A stretch of DNA of 7,865 nucleotides from Sulfurovum sp. (GTDB taxonomy: Bacteria; Campylobacterota; Campylobacteria; Campylobacterales; Sulfurovaceae). Of the stretch, positions 5,800 through 7,865 are shown in pieces; within the stretch, counting starts at the first letter, position 1; the number at the start of each line of letters is the position of its first letter. The position numbers and the translations under genes are program-made. The DNA lies in the NCBI GenBank assembly GCA_015661795.1, contig DQVJ01000086.1:1-7865 (forward strand), read 5' to 3'. The notes beneath the pieces were generated by a model that worked only from the letters and a program-made list of their open reading frames with translations, had not been told where the DNA came from and ran no database searches.

Positions 5800-7266
5800 T
5801 TATGCCATAGGTGTTCTAAACTGTGGTTCTTCAGATAGTTCTCTACCTGCAGTCATAGTTTTATAAATATTGTAAGCAAACATAATGAACCCTGTTAAGT
5901 ACATGACCCCTGAAAGTGCTCTAATCGCGTAGTAAGGATGAAGGACAGTGACAGTATCGATAAATGAATACATCAAGTTACCATACTCATCTACTGCTCT
6001 CCACATCATACCTTGTGTGATACCTGCAATCCACATAGATGTAAAGTATAGAACAACTGCTGTTGTCTGTAACCAAAATTGCATTTCCATCAATTTTCTA
6101 GAGTAGATTTCTCTTTTAAACATACGTGGTGCCATGTGAAAAATAGATGCCATAACCATAAACACTACCCATCCTAAAACACCATCATGAACATGCCCTG
6201 GAATCCAGTCTGTAAAGTGTGCAATCGCATTAACTGATTTAATAGCCTGAATAGGTCCTTCAATCGTCGACAACATATAGAATGTTGATGCTAATACCAT
6301 AAATTTAATCAGTGGGTTTTCTGTTACCTGATTCCACTCACCCTTCATAGTAAGAAGCATATTGATAGCCGATCCCCATGAAGGTAAAATAAGCACAATA
6401 GAAAATGCTGACCCCATAGTCTGCATCCAGTCAGGAACCGTTGACCATAAAAGGTGATGTGATCCAGCCCAAAGATAGACAAACATTAAGCCCCAGAAAG
6501 AAAGCAATGACAATTTATAAGAGTAAATCGCTTGTCCAGACTCTTTTGGAAGGAAGTAATAAATCATACCAACAATTGGTACAGTAAATCCAAATGCAAC
6601 CGCATTGTGTCCATACCACCATTGTACAAGAGCATCATTGGTACCAGAGTACATTGAAACAGAATGAACAATGCTTCCAAGACCTTCTGTAGCAAAATAG
6701 GTAGGGATTGCCATATTGTTAAAAAGATAGAGCATAGCAATACCTAAGAAACATGCAAGATAGTACCATACTGAAATATAAAGTGCTTTTTCTCTCCTAA
6801 TACCTATGAGTCCCATAATATTAAAACCCCAAAGTACCCATACAAGCACAACCACGATATCAAATGGCCATTCATACTGTGCATACTCCTTTGATGAAGA
6901 TATACCAAAAAGAAGTGAAACAGTTGCTAAAAGTGCTCCTACAAAATAAAGCCAAAACTGGATATTTCCTACAACCATCAAAAATCTTGACTCTGCCATC
7001 GATACTTTCAGCACCCTTTGTCCCACATAAAACCATGTGGCAAAAATAGCAGATACTGTAAATCCAAATACCACTGTATTGGTATGAATGGGTCTAAGTC
7101 TTGAAAAAGTACCATATTCACCAAGTAAATAGTTTAATTCCGGAAATGCCATTTGTGCGGCGATAATTGTACCGACCAACATACCTAAAAATCCAAACAA
7201 AATAGTTAAAAATGTAAACTTTTTTGCTAAAGAATAATCATATTCCAATGCTGCATTTGCTTGCAT
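5800..7266 (-). CDS. ccoN: cbb3-type cytochrome c oxidase catalytic subunit I
   Basis: A 488-residue haem-copper oxidase subunit with about twelve membrane helices; it reduces oxygen to water and pumps protons. Ligands can be placed by motif. His61 (RPIHTN) and His360 bind the low-spin haem b. His220 (YGHNAVAF), His270 and His271 (AGSHH) bind CuB. His358 (PGHVHDG) binds haem b3. Tyr264, six residues before His270, corresponds to the helix VII tyrosine that is cross-linked to a CuB histidine in cbb3 enzymes. The chosen ATG at 7266 has an AAGGGGG site six bases upstream and gives the usual N-terminus MQANAALEYDYSLAKKF. The frame is open to an earlier start at 7305, but that would put the strong ribosome-binding site inside the gene. 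An Fnr-like site and a promoter lie upstream. Confidence 0.98.
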   Translation of the reverse strand: MQANAALEYDYSLAKKFTFLTILFGFLGMLVGTIIAAQMAFPELNYLLGEYGTFSRLRPIHTNTVVFGFTVSAIFATWFYVGQRVLKVSMAESRFLMVVGNIQFWLYFVGALLATVSLLFGISSSKEYAQYEWPFDIVVVLVWVLWGFNIMGLIGIRREKALYISVWYYLACFLGIAMLYLFNNMAIPTYFATEGLGSIVHSVSMYSGTNDALVQWWYGHNAVAFGFTVPIVGMIYYFLPKESGQAIYSYKLSLLSFWGLMFVYLWAGSHHLLWSTVPDWMQTMGSAFSIVLILPSWGSAINMLLTMKGEWNQVTENPLIKFMVLASTFYMLSTIEGPIQAIKSVNAIAHFTDWIPGHVHDGVLGWVVFMVMASIFHMAPRMFKREIYSRKLMEMQFWLQTTAVVLYFTSMWIAGITQGMMWRAVDEYGNLMYSFIDTVTVLHPYYAIRALSGVMYLTGFIMFAYNIYKTMTAGRELSEEPQFRTPMA

Positions 7267-7315
7267 GCATGCCCCCTTATGTAAAAAATATACTAAAAAT
7301 AGCAATTACATCTAA

Positions 7316-7321
7316 ATTATA
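7316..7321 (-). promoter_or_regulatory. Predicted sigma-70 -10 element for the ccoN operon
   Basis: A perfect TATAAT on the minus strand, 50 bases before the ccoN ATG. It predicts a transcription start near G7309 and a leader of about 43 bases carrying the AAGGGGG ribosome-binding site. No recognisable -35 hexamer lies 17 bases upstream (AGCTTT there). This suits either activator dependence or the weak -35 usage known in Campylobacterota. The region is very AT-rich, so other TATAAT-like words exist, for example near 7414-7420. Confidence 0.55.
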
Positions 7322-7343
7322 ATATTTTTTATATACCAAAAGC

Positions 7344-7357
7344 TTAATCTACATCAA
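7344..7357 (-). promoter_or_regulatory. Crp/Fnr-family operator (TTGAT-N4-ATTAA) at -41.5 of ccoN
   Basis: Minus-strand TTGATGTAGATTAA matches the Fnr/Anr/FixK consensus TTGAT-N4-ATCAA at nine of ten half-site bases. Its centre (7350.5) falls 41.5 bases upstream of the start predicted from the TATAAT at 7316-7321, the classical class II activator position, and it covers the place where a -35 element should be. cbb3 operons in many bacteria are switched on by Fnr-type regulators at low oxygen. The match and spacing are seen; binding and regulator identity are inferred. Confidence 0.6.
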
Positions 7358-7453
7358 GAATATCGCATTATTTTGCTAATTGTATAATTATGTAAAATAT
7401 TTACTATTAGAATTTATAATGTTTTTTTAATAGACATATCAATGTTTTTGATA

Positions 7454-7475
7454 AAATAAAGAGTCTTATTCTCTT
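7454..7475 (-). terminator. Possible weak terminator after the right-edge gene
   Basis: On the minus strand AAGAG (7475-7471) and CTCTT (7463-7459) can form a five-base-pair stem with a seven-base loop, starting four bases after the TAA of the upstream gene and followed by TATTTTAT. The stem is short and GC-poor, so termination would be inefficient. It is listed because position and T-rich tail fit. Confidence 0.25.
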
Positions 7476-7478
7476 AAT

Positions 7479-7865
7479 TTATCTTTCTCTCTTTTTTGCC
7501 ATTGCTTCTAATAAGTCTTTATTCTCTTCTTTCATTAAAATAAAAGCTTCTTGTAAATACTGATATAATGCATCATCTTTCAGCCCCTTATTTAAAGCTA
7601 GACTATAATATTTAAAAAAATCTTTATAAGGAGATGCACCCGAAGAAAGAATCAAATGGATATCAATAGTGGGAAAATAGTTTTGCCATGATGGGGTTAT
7701 TTGCCTAATCACTTTTGTATTATTAATAAAAGACAAGGCAAAAATCAATATCATAATCATTGAGAAGAAGACAACATAAAAGATAATGGCTTGCGCAATA
7801 CCTAACATACCAAATATAAAAGGATTAAAAATACCTGCATATTCTATCAAAGGTAACAGACAAAA
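7479..7865 (-). CDS. Membrane protein of unknown function, 5' end probably beyond the window
   Basis: The frame is open from the TAA at 7479-7481 to the right edge (128 residues visible). A TTG at 7850 could start it but has no ribosome-binding site, and the in-frame ATG at 7808 lacks one too, so the true start is probably outside. The visible part begins with a long hydrophobic region, roughly the first 45 residues (FIFGMLGIAQAIIFYVVFF and onward), probably two short helices or one long one. A likely cytoplasmic part of about 80 residues follows, containing SSGASPYKDFFKYYSLALN and a charged helical C-terminus ending in KKRER. I do not recognise a family. It is separated from ccoN by 212 bases with its own promoter signals, so it is probably not part of the oxidase operon. 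Confidence 0.65.
   Translation of the reverse strand, partial: FCLLPLIEYAGIFNPFIFGMLGIAQAIIFYVVFFSMIMILIFALSFINNTKVIRQITPSWQNYFPTIDIHLILSSGASPYKDFFKYYSLALNKGLKDDALYQYLQEAFILMKEENKDLLEAMAKKRER

Larger units (their letters stand above)
7267..7478 (-). other. AT-rich intergenic regulatory region upstream of ccoN
   Basis: A 212-base stretch without a supported gene between the upstream gene and ccoN. It contains the ccoN promoter and the Fnr-like site, plus a perfect TAATT-N4-AATTA dyad at 7377-7390 and a perfect TATCAA-N5-TTGATA inverted repeat at 7437-7453. It also holds a weak hairpin (AAGAG/CTCTT) just after the upstream stop codon. Base composition is far more AT-rich than in the neighbouring genes, typical of a promoter region in this group. 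Confidence 0.7.

Noticed and set aside
7268..7270. ATG four bases upstream of the ccoN start
   Set aside because: It is out of frame with ccoN and too close to the ribosome-binding site.
7267..7305. Longer ccoN start encoding MLFLVYFLHKGAC before MQANAAL
   Set aside because: It would place the strong AAGGGGG ribosome-binding site within the coding region, and it starts at about the predicted transcription start. The ATG at 7266 has ideal spacing.
1..7865. CRISPR arrays, insertion sequences, tRNA genes or phage genes
   Set aside because: No regularly spaced repeats, transposase or integrase motifs, terminal inverted repeats or cloverleaf-like segments were found. The stretch is a compact, ordinary core-genome operon.

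Overview
The window looks like a chromosomal segment from a Campylobacterota (epsilonproteobacterial) bacterium, probably a Sulfurovum- or Sulfurimonas-like lineage. The basis is AT-rich sequence, an epsilon-type ccoNOQP cluster with no fusions, a DUF4006 gene directly after ccoP, and an AddB/AddA pair at the far end. As I recall it, this gene order matches the ccoNOQP-to-recombinase block of Campylobacter jejuni (about Cj1490c to Cj1481c). The genus is inference; no ribosomal RNA is present to settle it.

Every supported gene lies on the minus strand, so the window reads from right to left. At the right edge (7479-7865) is the 3' part of an unrecognised membrane protein. An intergenic region of 212 bases (7267-7478) follows. 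It contains a likely promoter for the oxidase operon: a perfect TATAAT at 7316-7321 and a Crp/Fnr-type dyad (7344-7357) whose centre is 41.5 bases upstream of the predicted transcription start, the classical class II activator position. The operon then runs ccoN, ccoO, ccoQ, ccoP, DUF4006, a 33-34 residue membrane mini-protein too short for routine ORF calling, a TPM-like secreted and membrane-anchored protein, a FixH/CcoH-like protein, addB and the first 28 codons of addA. Spacing is tight throughout: three ATGA overlaps, one 14-base overlap and gaps of 1 to 15 bases. The only larger gap is 45 bases before addB, and it holds a strong hairpin ending one base before the addB ATG.

ccoN, O, Q and P encode a complete cbb3-type cytochrome c oxidase, the high-affinity proton-pumping terminal oxidase used at low oxygen. 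The next four small membrane proteins are candidate assembly or accessory factors: one is FixH-like, one belongs to a family of unknown function conserved beside ccoP, one is TPM-like and one is new here. AddB and AddA form an unrelated helicase-nuclease for double-strand break repair that appears to be read through from the oxidase operon.

No mobile elements, CRISPR arrays, RNA genes or phage remnants were seen. The main novelty candidates are the mini-gene at 3650-3754, the precisely placed Fnr-like site, and the hairpin that may control AddB translation.
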